64,000 nucleotides of DNA from Moorena sp. SIOASIH (GCF_010671925.1 NZ_JAAHIH010000006.1:806001-870000); one strand, 5' to 3'; numbered from the stretch's first letter, positions 45,635 through 55,319 are shown. Notes: generated from the letters alone by a model not told the origin. Made by a program: numbers and translations.

Positions 45635-46189
45635 ATGTTAAAGCTACAAAGTATCTGCCAAAACTTAGCACTACTAACTACTGGTGCGGCTTTAAGCCTA
45701 GCAGTTATTGAAACTAATCCTGCCCAAGCTATTACCATTACCTATGAGTTTTCAACAGAAGAATTTTCTGGTAAGTTCAGCTATGATGACGCCAATGAAA
45801 CTCGGAGAGAATTTGATTATCGTGAGCCTGGTATTACCGTGGTCGAGTTAACGTATCCAGTAGATGAGATTGAGTTTTTTTTCAACAATAGAACCTATAC
45901 CAAGGCGGATTCTACGAGAGAGCCTGTATGGTCAATCCTGGCCGAACAAGGCCAGCTAAGTTGGGCTACAGAAGATTTTAGTTTTAATCCTGATAGTGGT
46001 CCGAGTATTTTCGGAGACTTATTTACTGCGTTCGAGGTAGATGGAGAATTCGTAGACACAGTGAGTTTTAGGCTGGTTGAAGATGAACCACCAGCAAGTG
46101 TACCTGAACCTGGCACAGTTATAGGACTTACTCTTTTAGGTTTAGGCTGGCTCTCACAGAAAAAGATAGCATCTTCGCCAAAGGTATAG
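45635..46189 (+). CDS. PEP-CTERM sorting-domain exoprotein
   Basis: This 184-residue protein begins MLKLQSICQNLALLTTGAAL; the signal peptide ends near NPAQA-ITITYEF. The beta-rich body starts TYEFSTEEFSGKFSYDD, a pattern shared with other cyanobacterial PEP-CTERM proteins. It ends ASVPEPGTVIGLTLLGLGWL followed by SQKKIASSPKV, a clear PEP-CTERM signal. The ATG at 45635 has CCAGGGG upstream and is preferred to the ATG at 45614. The function is unknown, likely extracellular. Confidence 0.82.
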   Translation: MLKLQSICQNLALLTTGAALSLAVIETNPAQAITITYEFSTEEFSGKFSYDDANETRREFDYREPGITVVELTYPVDEIEFFFNNRTYTKADSTREPVWSILAEQGQLSWATEDFSFNPDSGPSIFGDLFTAFEVDGEFVDTVSFRLVEDEPPASVPEPGTVIGLTLLGLGWLSQKKIASSPKV

Positions 46190-46797
46190 AAAAAACAGAC
46201 TAAAAAAACCTAAGCATATCCGCTACGCGCACGCTACGTGAACAGCTATCAGCCTATGCGCTACGGGCACGCTACTTGAGGTGCCGTCAGCTTTTGAATA
46301 AAACAGGTAAGCATCAGGGCTATAGCAATCCTATATGATTCGTGAAATATATTGGCCAAAGCTATCGTTATAACCCTTGCCCAGTAAGGATTTACGATTT
46401 TGCAGATTTTACAAATGATTTAGGATTGCTATATATAGCAATTCTCAGGAGGAGTGAGCGACATTGCTTATCCTTTTAAGGCAGAAGGCACCCACCCCAG
46501 GGCAAAGGCATCTTATTTTGAAACGCCTACTGGATATGAGATTCATAGGATAAGTACTTTTGCTGATCAATTTTGAAATCTTTGTTAGGTGCGCTTTCCG
46601 CATCTAATTATTAAATTCGCCACGGGTCGCACCTCTTGATGCAGTGCGGTCATGGGGGAAACCACGGCAGTCGCTCATGGGGGGAACCCCCACATGAAGG
46701 CGCTGCCTTCCCAAGACCGTAATGGTGCGTTTGACCCGTAATTAAATTCGCCACGGGTCGCACCTGAGGCATCGCTTCTGAGTAAGGCTTATAGAAT
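46190..46797. other. Gene-free gap with dispersed repeat blocks
   Basis: Holds an inverted-repeat block (TAGCAATCCTATATGATT ... AATGATTTAGGATTGCTATA, about 46322-46432) and the block ATTAAATTCGCCACGGGTCGCACCT twice (46608-46635 and 46741-46766) with GGGGGAAACCAC-like pieces between. The same blocks recur near 51715-51795. No gene was recognised. Confidence 0.65.
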
Positions 46798-47484
46798 TTA
46801 GATGCGTTTGCCCTGGTCAAACAAGGCTTCCATACTGCCACTCACAAGAAATTCCTTTAAAGAACCGAAAACTTCTCTTGCTCCCTTATTTATTAACAGC
46901 TTCTCTTGAAAGTTAGAACTAATACCAATGCAATACATACCAGCAGCATCTCCAGCTTGTATACCAGTTGGACTGTCTTCAAAAACTAAAACTCGCGAGT
47001 TGAAGCTTGATGGGATATTAAGCTTTTTGGCACAAGCTAGATAAGGATCGGGATGAGGTTTTTTGCGTGCACAATCTTCGTAGCCCAATACAACCGTAAA
47101 AGCAAGATTGTAGTGAGTTAAAATTTTAGTAATGTATCTTCTCGACCCATTGCTTACAATCCCATAGGGAACCTTTTTTGCTTGTAACAAATCCACTACT
47201 TCTTCCACCCCTTCTAAGAGAGAGGGGTATAGAGTGGAAGATAACATAAGAGATAGCTTGGTTTCAGCCAGAACTTCAGCCCGATCGGTCTTTCCTATCT
47301 GAGTAGCTAGAAAAAGAGCAATTTCGCCAGATGCTCTTCCAGTGAGTTTTTTCCTGGGATAATCTGGCATAGTAGTGCCAAATACTATTTGATACGCTTG
47401 TCTCCACATTTGACTGTGAATCTCAAAGCTATCAACCAGAACTCCATCAAAATCAAAGATAACCCCTTTCAAATAATATGTCAT
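46798..47484 (-). CDS. HAD-superfamily phosphatase, beta-phosphoglucomutase-like
   Basis: This 228-residue HAD hydrolase shows motif I DFDGVLVDS (Asp nucleophile and Asp+2), motif II IVSNGSRRY, motif III Lys in ARKKPHPDPYL, and motif IV VFEDSPTGIQAG. The cap after motif I is helical as in subfamily IA (beta-PGM/CbbY). It likely removes or moves phosphate on a small sugar phosphate. Its start overlaps the stop of the FAD-oxidase gene by 4 bases, so the two are translationally coupled and probably act in one pathway. Confidence 0.9.
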   Translation of the reverse strand: MTYYLKGVIFDFDGVLVDSFEIHSQMWRQAYQIVFGTTMPDYPRKKLTGRASGEIALFLATQIGKTDRAEVLAETKLSLMLSSTLYPSLLEGVEEVVDLLQAKKVPYGIVSNGSRRYITKILTHYNLAFTVVLGYEDCARKKPHPDPYLACAKKLNIPSSFNSRVLVFEDSPTGIQAGDAAGMYCIGISSNFQEKLLINKGAREVFGSLKEFLVSGSMEALFDQGKRI

Positions 47485-48797
47485 GCAAATATTTTTTGTA
47501 GATAACCGTTCAGAAACTTTCCTCTTGGGTCCATTTGCCTGCGAAGGTTAATAAATTCTTCCCACTTTGGATAAATCTTTTTGAAGTCGCTAGCAGTCAT
47601 CCTATGTCTTTTAGCCCAATGTGGTCGCCCCTCATACTTCTTAAATACATCCTCAATAGTTTTAAATGCAGAGTATGAGTCAGCATGCTCTGGAATACGT
47701 GTAACGCAGCCCACAGTTACAATGTCGCAATCGTAAGCATAACTCAACCATGCTGTCTCTCGACAAATAAAACGAATATCCATCGGAATATGAGCATAGG
47801 ATTTATTCTGGTGAGAGTTGAGAGTTTTTTTGAGTTCTAAAAAACAGGCTTCAAAACGGTCTCTTGGAACGATCCACTCAGACAGTTCAATTGTCGAGCC
47901 CCTCGATTTTGTCACTGTTTCTTCATACAGCCTTCCTAGATGTAAATAGACATGATTAAAAAAGAGCCTTTGAATAATCTTGTTAGCCAGAACAGTTAAA
48001 AATGGATATTTAACTGTATATTTATACAGTAATGCAGAAACTTTTCTTCTATGCTTAATGTACCAGGGCTTTTTAGATGTATTGTGGTTCAGTGATTCTG
48101 TCTTAATCCCTTTAATTACATAGCCATATCCTGTATGTGGGAGCCACAATATTCTATAAAAAAAATTGTTTGATAGTTCTTTTTTCCATGTACTTAGCCA
48201 AATATTATCCTCTATCGGCTCTTCTTTGATGTATAATAAAAAAGCTGGCTCACACTTGATTGTCACCGTTGAAATCACTCCCAATAAACCCAATGATACT
48301 TGGGTCGCATCCATGAGAGGAGAACCTTGGGTTACATTAATAACAGTGCCATCAGCAGTTATCAAACGACAAGAAGTAATATAGTATGACAGCAAATGAG
48401 CTTCTCTTCCAGTGCCATGAGTTCCGGTTGCTAAAGCACCCCCTAGAGAGATCGTATCAATGTCGGGTAAAGCAGGTAAAGACCATCCTTCAATATCGAT
48501 TGCCCTTAAAAGGCTTTTTAGAGTTATTCCACTTTGGACTGTTATTTCCATTTGCTCTTTATCAATTTTAAGTATTTCATTATACTTTTCTAAGGAAATT
48601 AAAGTTGAGGTGCCAGCACAAATGTCAGCAGATGATTTTCCAGTCCCAATTACGCGAACACTAGAAGTATTTTGAATAATTTCAATTAACTCAGTTTCAT
48701 TTGTTGGGGTGCAAAGGGTTTCATAAGAATGTTTAATTCTGTTATTCCAACTTTTCCAAACTTTTCCAGTACTATTTGATTGTGATTGCCTAATCAT
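47481..48797 (-). CDS. FAD-linked lactone-oxidase-like enzyme (ALO/GULO family)
   Basis: This 438-residue oxidase of the vanillyl-alcohol-oxidase fold has an N-terminal FAD domain (RVIGTGKSSADICAGTSTLI, then LPALPDIDTISLGGALATGTHGTG). The C-terminal aldonolactone-oxidase end reads HWAKRHRMTASDFKKIYPKW and PRGKFLNGYL. Relatives oxidise L-gulono-, D-arabinono-lactone or alditols. In flavinylated members the G-x-GHS motif gives the His that binds FAD covalently; here it reads GTGKSS, a Lys in place of His, so FAD is probably non-covalent. The Lys may also make it a dehydrogenase; this is inference. It is coupled to the HAD gene. Confidence 0.85.
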   Translation of the reverse strand: MIRQSQSNSTGKVWKSWNNRIKHSYETLCTPTNETELIEIIQNTSSVRVIGTGKSSADICAGTSTLISLEKYNEILKIDKEQMEITVQSGITLKSLLRAIDIEGWSLPALPDIDTISLGGALATGTHGTGREAHLLSYYITSCRLITADGTVINVTQGSPLMDATQVSLGLLGVISTVTIKCEPAFLLYIKEEPIEDNIWLSTWKKELSNNFFYRILWLPHTGYGYVIKGIKTESLNHNTSKKPWYIKHRRKVSALLYKYTVKYPFLTVLANKIIQRLFFNHVYLHLGRLYEETVTKSRGSTIELSEWIVPRDRFEACFLELKKTLNSHQNKSYAHIPMDIRFICRETAWLSYAYDCDIVTVGCVTRIPEHADSYSAFKTIEDVFKKYEGRPHWAKRHRMTASDFKKIYPKWEEFINLRRQMDPRGKFLNGYLQKIFA

Positions 48798-49137
48798 GTT
48801 CGATGCCTCAAAAAAATTTAGCTTAATCTATTGTTAGGACAACACTCTGAAGTCACTCAAAATTCCAACAGCAAACGTCTGCTGTACAATACCTATAAAA
48901 TTCTGGCAAAACCAGGAAAAACCTTGCAATGACCAGTTTTAAGGCTTGCTTCCTGCTTCAATCTAGGGGGGCGACTGCTTCTAGTTCACAGTCACAGGCG
49001 TAACTTTGGGTACAGCCTAACCTAGTAAATTGATTCACGAACCCGTACTGGGACAAATACTATCATAGACAGTAAAAGATGCCCCGTCTTTTTTACCCTT
49101 TTTCTTAAACTTAAAAGCTCTGCTGAAATTACAGATT
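48798..49137. other. Gap between FAD enzyme and methyltransferase genes
   Basis: No gene was seen. The block CTAGGGGGGCGACTGCTTCT with TAACCTAGTAAATTGATTC looks like a dispersed repeat or IS end rather than a regulator. The end, GATGCCCCGTCTTTTTTACC, is T-rich on the coding strand of neither gene. Confidence 0.4.
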
Positions 49138-49908
49138 TCACACTTTTTTGATAACTGAATTCCAATTCTTTGAAACATTGTAGCCATACATATCTAAGTA
49201 ATAACTATCTATTAAATACTCATCTTCATGATTTTTCAGCCATCCTTCCAACTCTTTCATTAGCCTTTCCCCTAATGTTTCTTGGTCGGGATAATCTTCT
49301 TCATAGGTGCCAATAACTTTCTCATCTTTGATGCCACGCTTCCACATTAAAGGATTAGTATCCTCAATAATGATATAGTCTCCACTCTGAAGACCATTGT
49401 TATGAAAATACTCTAAAATTCCCGCTGAATTGACATGAGCATCTTCAGTAATGAACCAAGGATGAGGGAGAGTAGAGAGTAGCTCGGGAGGCAATATAGA
49501 CTCTATGCAATTACTATCTCCTTCTATAAACCGAACTCTTGGGTGGTCTTTCGCCTTATCATCTAGGAGAGATAAATCTATGTCAATTGAGTAAACGCAG
49601 CTTTCAATTTCCAATGCCTTCGCAATATCTGCAAACCAAATTGCACTACCACCATTGAATGCACCGATTTCAATAATCGTTTTAGGTTGAAGCTCGTACA
49701 TCAGCATCGGATAAAGAGTGATTTCCGGAACTCCTTTAGCCAAAATCATTCCTTTCCATGTCTGTAAATTGTTGTTTTGCAACAGATTTTTCCACGCGGC
49801 TTCTGGAAGATCACTACGATACTCTCGATCAGAAATCTTGACAAACCGTTTTTGGTTCGATAGTTCGTGTTTATGTTTGGCAATTTGAACTGTTGTTTTG
49901 AAACTCAT
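49138..49908 (-). CDS. CmcI-like (cephalosporin hydroxylase family) methyltransferase
   Basis: This 256-residue Rossmann-fold protein shows the CmcI/rhamnosyl-O-methyltransferase family pattern: GVPEITLYPMLMYELQPKTI, the SAM-binding IIEIGAFNGGSAIWFAD, then VYSIDID, FIEGDS, and the metal-site region ITEDAHV / DYIIIEDTNP. These enzymes are mostly SAM-dependent O-methyltransferases acting on sugars or antibiotics. It lies 30 bp downstream of a sulfotransferase on the same strand, so a sulfated and methylated small molecule or glycan is plausible. Confidence 0.83.
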   Translation of the reverse strand: MSFKTTVQIAKHKHELSNQKRFVKISDREYRSDLPEAAWKNLLQNNNLQTWKGMILAKGVPEITLYPMLMYELQPKTIIEIGAFNGGSAIWFADIAKALEIESCVYSIDIDLSLLDDKAKDHPRVRFIEGDSNCIESILPPELLSTLPHPWFITEDAHVNSAGILEYFHNNGLQSGDYIIIEDTNPLMWKRGIKDEKVIGTYEEDYPDQETLGERLMKELEGWLKNHEDEYLIDSYYLDMYGYNVSKNWNSVIKKV

Positions 49909-49938
49909 AATATTATCCTTTCATATGTTCATAGATAA

Positions 49939-50877
49939 TCATACAATAGTTTCATTGAATTCACAATCTAATTGACCTGTGTTGAGCCAATGAAAACAGT
50001 CTTGTTCCAATTGTGTCCGAGCTATCTGTTCGTACTTGTCAAGATCTTCAGAAGTTAAAACATTTCGCCATTGACTCTTCTCACCCTTCCGAAAAAAGAC
50101 ATTGGCTCCTCCTTCTAAAAAAGTTCCATTGAAAGGAGCTAACAACTCTGCGTTTTGTTTCATATAGCTAAAACTGCAATGTTCAAGAATCCTTTCCCAG
50201 TTTTCAGGTTTGATTGAAATATCTAGAAAAGCTGCAATTCGCTTCACCTGTCCTGGCAAATCTTGTTTAAGCAAATTAAAATGAACAAGTAATACATTAG
50301 GCAATCCTCGAATATTCCACCCCGAACGAATGTGGTTCCAGTATGACAAGATAGGATATCCGTCTAGATCGAGCCACTGATGAAAATAATCTCGAAACGA
50401 TATCGTAGGCTTTCGCACTATCCCAACACGGCAAGGTGTTTTATTCATCATTTTAAATGTCTCACTCCATTTGTCTGTAATTAAGCAATTATAGTGATAA
50501 AAACTCCAGATTACGTCTTTTCCCTCTCTAGCAACATAAATATACTTTGACCTCGAAGAAAATGATAACGAGTCTGGGGGTAAATGACTTTTTAAAAAGC
50601 GACGATGGGTTTGTGCTTCAAGATTTTTTAGCCTTATTTCTTTCGAGATAATTGGCGACTCTACCCAAGGGGATAATTTTGGTATATCTAAACCTTCTTG
50701 TCCTTGAAACAACAACTGAGAAACAATTTGTTGCATCCAAGTTGTTCCAGACTTGGGATAAGTTGCAATAATAATATCCCCATCTCTAAACCGGAAATCG
50801 TTCCAGATACTCGAATCAACATAATCATAATTATGCCATTCTTCAGTCTTTTGATGTTGTTTGGTTTTCGCAGTCAT
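49939..50877 (-). CDS. PAPS-dependent sulfotransferase
   Basis: This 312-residue sulfotransferase has the 5'-phosphosulfate loop TYPKSGTTWMQQ (about residues 39-50), the catalytic-His region RRFLKSHLPPD, the 3'-phosphate motif YIYVAREGKDVIWSFYHYN and the C-terminal PAPS motif FFRKGEKSQWRNVLT. The full motif set is typical of cytosolic SULT-type enzymes, which move sulfate from PAPS to hydroxyl or amine groups. It is the first gene of the minus-strand set sulfotransferase, methyltransferase, FAD enzyme, HAD phosphatase. An IS5-type remnant lies directly upstream. Confidence 0.92.
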   Translation of the reverse strand: MTAKTKQHQKTEEWHNYDYVDSSIWNDFRFRDGDIIIATYPKSGTTWMQQIVSQLLFQGQEGLDIPKLSPWVESPIISKEIRLKNLEAQTHRRFLKSHLPPDSLSFSSRSKYIYVAREGKDVIWSFYHYNCLITDKWSETFKMMNKTPCRVGIVRKPTISFRDYFHQWLDLDGYPILSYWNHIRSGWNIRGLPNVLLVHFNLLKQDLPGQVKRIAAFLDISIKPENWERILEHCSFSYMKQNAELLAPFNGTFLEGGANVFFRKGEKSQWRNVLTSEDLDKYEQIARTQLEQDCFHWLNTGQLDCEFNETIV

Positions 50878-50907
50878 AGTGAAGGCTCCCTAAAATTAGA
50901 AACGAAT

Positions 50908-51443
50908 CTTAATAGACCTCTTGCAAACTTGGCTTTGTGCTATAATGTAAAATCAAAACAACCATGGCGCTTCCCTCAGTTAATGATTATAGATAGCCGC
51001 AATCAAATTGCAGCGCCAACCAAAACGACGACGGCGATTACGATAACGCCCTTGAAGCACCTTAAAAATCTTTAAGCGTCTGTTAATATGCTCAATACAG
51101 AAATGATTTGACCCGTATCTTGATCAACAATCAGTTAGATTTTGAGGGTGTGACTCTTTTTTTGGCGTTGCTGAGCCAAAGAATGGTATAATAAAAAGAA
51201 AACCATAGTAGTTCCGTACTAGTTGCTTTTTTCCAGGGAGGCGGAACTGACCCGATTGCAAAGCGAGCATTTTCAAAAGAGCACAAACCATTGCTTAAAA
51301 AGTTTTTGGGGTAATTCCGAAGCACCGTTTGAACTTTTGAGCTGAGAGATTTTGAGCAGATGCATAATTGATCAACAGAAGGGTGTAAAGGCAAGCCACC
51401 TTTAAATATACCATGTAATGTATTTTGCAAGAGGTCTATTAAA
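50908..51443 (-). mobile_element. Decayed IS5-like element
   Basis: The ends TTAATAGACCTCTTGCAAA and TTTGCAAGAGGTCTATTAA are perfect inverted repeats that include a likely TTA(A)/TA target duplication. At about 530 bp it is shorter than full IS5-type elements. The interior is a broken transposase. Confidence 0.75.
50979..51420 (-). pseudogene. IS5-type transposase relic
   Basis: Read on the minus strand, the C-terminal part is still clear (CIEHINRRLKIFKVLQGRYR then NRRRRFGWRCNLIAAIYNH and a stop), which matches the end of IS5-group DDE transposases. The N-terminal segment (LKSSKR.., ITPKTF-like) survives in pieces across several frames with stops. The middle, including the catalytic Asp regions, seems deleted. 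Confidence 0.7.
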
Positions 51444-52304
51444 GAATGCGCCCAAGGCACATCGAATACTCTTCGTAATTAATATACAATAAGACACGAC
51501 GTACAGTACGCCTAAGTTGGAAGCCTGTTTTTCGGAGCTAACAGATAGTAAATGGCTCTTCCGTACTTGTTATGCTAAATTAACACTTTGGCGAAGGGAC
51601 TTCTGAGCAGGGACTGAGGCCGTGGGCCACGCGGGGCGCGTTCGGAGCAGTGGAAAGAGGCAGTATTTAGACATTTTTGTTAATTAAATAGCCTCAGAAC
51701 CCTGTCTTGATGCAGTCGCTCATGGGGGAAACCCCCAAGACCGTAATGGTGCGTTTTCCGCATTAAGAATTAAATTCGCCACGGGTCGCACCTCTGCATC
51801 GCTTGTAGAGTAAGCTTTCTGATTTTTTTAACTTGAAATGAGCCCATAGCAGGTACTGAAGAACCTAGTAAATTAACTCCTCACGGTAACTTGAAATCCA
51901 ATCTCCAATTTCTAAAAATCCTTGATTTCCTGCAGCGTTCGCCTTTGGCGGCTCCTTCGGAGCATGGCCAAAGTAAATAGTGGTAGGCACAGTGGCAGAG
52001 TGTGGCGCTGTCCGGCACGACGACGAGGATATTCTAGTCCAGCTTTGGCTTCTATAATTGCGATTTGAGACACGGGAGTAGATGCATTAAATGGCATTTG
52101 CCCTGAATTATACCATATTCCGATTACATTTAGAATAAAATAGCCCTGGGTAAGCATTAGTTTAATCTGAGTTAACTCACAGCGTCGTTCGCACAGCGTG
52201 GCCAAAGGCCAAAGCCTGTGCTACAAAGAAGCCTGTGCCACAAAGCTCTTTTATTTGAAGCATGATAGCTGATAGCTGATAGCTGATAGCTGTCAGCTGA
52301 TTCC
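51444..52304. other. Gene-free gap with dispersed repeats
   Basis: Contains blocks shared with 46600-46770 (CTTGATGCAGTCGCTCATGG and GCCACGGGTCGCACCT), a TIR-like GGCTCTTCCGTACTTGTTAT (compare 62518) and TAGCTGA heptamers at 52265-52300. Short frames here show no protein-family pattern. Confidence 0.55.
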
Positions 52305-53255
52305 TTACTTTGATACTCCTTCCTCCACAAACCCCCTCACTTCTGATAAAACATACAATGGTCTTCCTTTAACTTCTTCATAAATCCGTCCTACATATTC
52401 CCCCAAAATACCAATAGATACTAACTGCACAGCTCCCAAAAAGAAAATTGCAATCATAATGGTGGCAAACCCAGTCACAGGAGAATTCGGTTCAAAAATC
52501 CGCCAGTAAAGCACTAACCCTGCCATTAATAGCGCTATCGCTGTTGCTAATAATCCCAGATAAGTAGCGATTCGCAATGGCACTTTAGAAAAAGAAACCA
52601 GTGCATCTACTGCTAGGGCTAGGGATTTACGAATGGTGTATTTAATCTCACCAGCAAAGCGGGGGTCACGTACATAGGAAACAGAGGTTTGCCGCAACCC
52701 TACCCAAGAACGCAATCCCCGCACGTAACGGTTGCGTTCTGGCATAGCATTGAGTACATCAACCACCCGTCGATCCATTAAACAAAAGTCCCCCGTATCT
52801 AAGGGAATCTCGACATTGGCTAGACGGCGCAGTAAGCGATAAAATAGGTAAGCGGGAAAGCGCTTTAACCAACTTTCACGACGTCTCTGGGTGCGCTGAG
52901 CATAAACGATTTGATAACCCTGCTGCCATTTTTCCACTAGCACTGGGATGATCTCTGGTGGGTCTTGTAAATCAGCATCTAGCACAATAATCCCTTGACC
53001 CCGCACAAAATTTAGACCGGCAGTGACAGCAATTTGATGACCAAAGTTACGGGAAAGACTTAGGTAACATACCCTTGGGTCTTTTTGATGAAGGTCTCGC
53101 ATCAGCTCTAGAGAGCGATCGCAACTGCCATCATTGACTAGAATTAACTCCACCTCCCCCAACTGATCCATTACTATACTGATGCGTCGGTACAGTTCTA
53201 AAATACTGTTTTCCTCGTTATATACAGGAATAACCAGGGAATAGGTTGGGTTCAT
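52305..53255 (-). CDS. Family 2 membrane glycosyltransferase (DPM1/GtrB-like)
   Basis: This 316-residue GT2 enzyme has YSLVIPVYNEENSI at the start, the nucleotide-sugar Asp in LVNDGSCD, the DxD-like DADLQDPPE, and the acceptor-site region DTGDFCLMDRRV. Two C-terminal membrane helices (IATYLGLLATAIALLMAGLVL and GFATIMIAIFFLGAVQLVSI) and the end ILGEYVGRIYEEVKGRPLYV are the hallmark of the GtrB/ArnC/DPM1-like group that makes polyprenyl-phosphate sugars. It is probably used for cell-surface glycan modification. The gene is monocistronic or grouped loosely with the pentapeptide gene 93 bp upstream. Confidence 0.92.
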   Translation of the reverse strand: MNPTYSLVIPVYNEENSILELYRRISIVMDQLGEVELILVNDGSCDRSLELMRDLHQKDPRVCYLSLSRNFGHQIAVTAGLNFVRGQGIIVLDADLQDPPEIIPVLVEKWQQGYQIVYAQRTQRRRESWLKRFPAYLFYRLLRRLANVEIPLDTGDFCLMDRRVVDVLNAMPERNRYVRGLRSWVGLRQTSVSYVRDPRFAGEIKYTIRKSLALAVDALVSFSKVPLRIATYLGLLATAIALLMAGLVLYWRIFEPNSPVTGFATIMIAIFFLGAVQLVSIGILGEYVGRIYEEVKGRPLYVLSEVRGFVEEGVSK

Positions 53256-53261
53256 CGTTCT

Positions 53262-53342
53262 TCAACATTTTTGAATTAAGAATGTAGAATGCAGAATGTA
53301 GAATTCTAAATTCTTAATTCTACATTCTGCATTCTGACAGAC
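53262..53342. repeat. AGAATGT / ACATTCTGCATTCT inverted heptamer repeats
   Basis: AGAATGTAGAATGCAGAATG followed by its complement in ACATTCTGCATTCTG forms a long hairpin between two minus-strand genes; it could act as a terminator. Confidence 0.6.
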
Positions 53343-53348
53343 AACCTT

Positions 53349-54632
53349 CTAACGCCCTAAGTTATTAGGAATTCCCTGACAACCACCAGGGATGGTTTTT
53401 CTTGACTTTTCACCGGACCAAGCACAGCAATAGTAGTGCTGCTTTTCATCCATCCGCTGGACACCGGTGAAGTTAACATTTTCCACTACTGCACCGGTGT
53501 AAGCTCCAGTGCGATAGTCAGGGGGATGGGTACGACTGCGGGGACTGGCAGTTTCTACTGAACCATAGAATAGGCGGACTCCCTTGAGGTCAGCACCAGT
53601 GAGGTTGGCTTCATATAAAACAGTGCGGGATAGATTCGCTTGCACTAAGTCACTGAAGCTGAGATTGGCTCTGACCATATTAGCTTCGCCGAGTTCTGTC
53701 CAACGCAAATCTGTACCACTCAGGTCTGATCCGGCTAACATTACATTCAGGTCAATAACCCTTATACCATAAACTCGGTCTTCTTGGTATCCTCCATACC
53801 CATCCAACATGGGGCGTCCTAAATGATTATCTCGTCTGAGGGGAGTCAGTAAACGGGCTTGGGACAAAAATCTGAGCACTTTGGCTTTCCCATGGGCATC
53901 CACACTACTGAGAATTGCAGCGGTTCTTCCTTCGCAAAATGCCCTCTCTTGGGGCCAATCTTCTAGCAATCCCTGATCATCTAAGGCTAGATCTGAAACT
54001 CCCTGAAAGTAAGCATCAATGGTTTGCTGCTGGGTAATCATATTTTGCTGGATGGTCAGGTCTTTGGAAATGACATATTGTCGCCAAGCAATGAATACTG
54101 CTAGGACGGCAATCAAAATCTGTCCCAAAGCACCCACCCAATCAGCCCATGACCCAAATTCATCCCATTTAATTTTAACCAACCAATTGCTGATGTTTTG
54201 GTAAACACCAAGAAAGTTCAGTAAGCCACTTATTCCTGCTACCACTCCGATCGAGGCAATAACTTTGATTCTTTGTTGCGGTGGCAACAAATTAGTAAGC
54301 CATTGTTTGACAACCGGTAAAATCACTGGCAATGAAACCAGCAGCGCTACAATAGCTCCGGATATCCCAATCCAGAGGTTATCAATCACTAGCCCAACAA
54401 TCATGATAGCGATCGCACTGAGAATAATTACGCTTAGGGAGCGATTAGCAGGAGTAACCGATCCAATAGTTGGTTTATTGGGCAGATTTGACAACGGCAG
54501 GGTAGATAAATGTTGATCCTCTTGAGTTTGGGGAGGAGATGGTGGTGAATTACCATTGGCTGAGTTCTTGGCACTACCGTTGTTACTATGTTCAGGCTGA
54601 TTGGGTGGCAGAGGCTCAGGCAAGTTAGTCAT
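53349..54632 (-). CDS. Membrane pentapeptide-repeat protein
   Basis: This 427-residue protein has a Pro/Asn/Ser-rich cytosolic start (LPEPLPPNQPEHSNNGSAKN). Three or four membrane segments follow (SVIILSAIAIMIVGLVI, LWIGISGAIVALLVSLPVIL, IASIGVVAGISGLLNFLGV, ALGQILIAVLAVFIAW), then a helical linker. From residue 300 it has pentapeptide repeats (MLAGSDLSGTDLRWTELGEA). Cys-containing residues near the end (HYYCCAWSGEKS) are odd. Such proteins combine a membrane anchor with a beta-helix that probably binds partners. The function is unknown. Confidence 0.83.
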   Translation of the reverse strand: MTNLPEPLPPNQPEHSNNGSAKNSANGNSPPSPPQTQEDQHLSTLPLSNLPNKPTIGSVTPANRSLSVIILSAIAIMIVGLVIDNLWIGISGAIVALLVSLPVILPVVKQWLTNLLPPQQRIKVIASIGVVAGISGLLNFLGVYQNISNWLVKIKWDEFGSWADWVGALGQILIAVLAVFIAWRQYVISKDLTIQQNMITQQQTIDAYFQGVSDLALDDQGLLEDWPQERAFCEGRTAAILSSVDAHGKAKVLRFLSQARLLTPLRRDNHLGRPMLDGYGGYQEDRVYGIRVIDLNVMLAGSDLSGTDLRWTELGEANMVRANLSFSDLVQANLSRTVLYEANLTGADLKGVRLFYGSVETASPRSRTHPPDYRTGAYTGAVVENVNFTGVQRMDEKQHYYCCAWSGEKSRKTIPGGCQGIPNNLGR

Positions 54633-54929
54633 GGCATTCCCATCAAAATAAGCTCAAGGTCAAGCAACATTACAAAATAATACAGCTCTTGGACACTCTG
54701 ATCGTTTTTTAGCTGGCTCGCGAGAAGCCCCGCGCTATAATCTCGCTCTTTAGCGTCGGGATGATAGCCCGACAAGGTCGCTCTGCTCAATTGTCAATTT
54801 GGAACTTTAATTTTTGACCAGCGTCTATAATTAACATAGTAGGTCAAGTCAAATTAAGAGCTAACCGCCACCTACGTTATCGAACCTTAACAACCACCGA
54901 ATATGGGGTTCCACTCAGAAAAAGCAATT

Positions 54930-55132
54930 TAAGCTGTCTGTGGGTGGGTAAAATTCCAGCAGTACTTTGGAGACAGAACTCATTGTATTGTTCCGGCGCG
55001 GAGGGGCATCCCGTGTCGTTAATAAAGTAACCCGTGTATCCGTTCGCGCAGCGTCGGCGAAAGCCGATACCAGTGGGTGGAGTTGGTAAGAAGCCCGCGT
55101 TGTCCCGTTAGGGCAACCTCGGGAGTATGTCA
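54930..55132 (+). ncRNA. Candidate IS605/TnpB right-end (omega-RNA-like) relic
   Basis: The segment has CAGTACTTTGGAGACAGAAC, GGCGCGGAGGGGCATCCCGT, then GAAGCCCGCGTTGTCCCGTT (hairpin GCCCGCGTTGTCCCG / CGGGCAACCTCGGG-like) and ends GGGAGTATGTCAC. I associate this sequence style with the structured 3' RNA of cyanobacterial TnpB elements. No tnpB frame remains upstream, so it is an orphan end. Confidence 0.45.
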
Positions 55133-55319
55133 CCTGATTTGCACCTCAACAGATTAGCAAATTTTAAAGTGAAATCCGGTAGACTTGACCAAAAATTTTG
55201 GGTTTCAAGCCCCGTCCTTCGTTCGACGGCTTTTAAGTAGAGTGTGATAGAATAAACCTGTAGCCTAGTACAGGCAGGATTCGTCGGTACTGCCAAATTA
55301 AAACAACGACGTAAAGCGA

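Noticed and set aside
51912..52205. 97-codon minus-strand frame
   Set aside because: It overlaps dispersed repeats (TTCGCACAGCGTGGCCAAAG-type) and lacks any family pattern.
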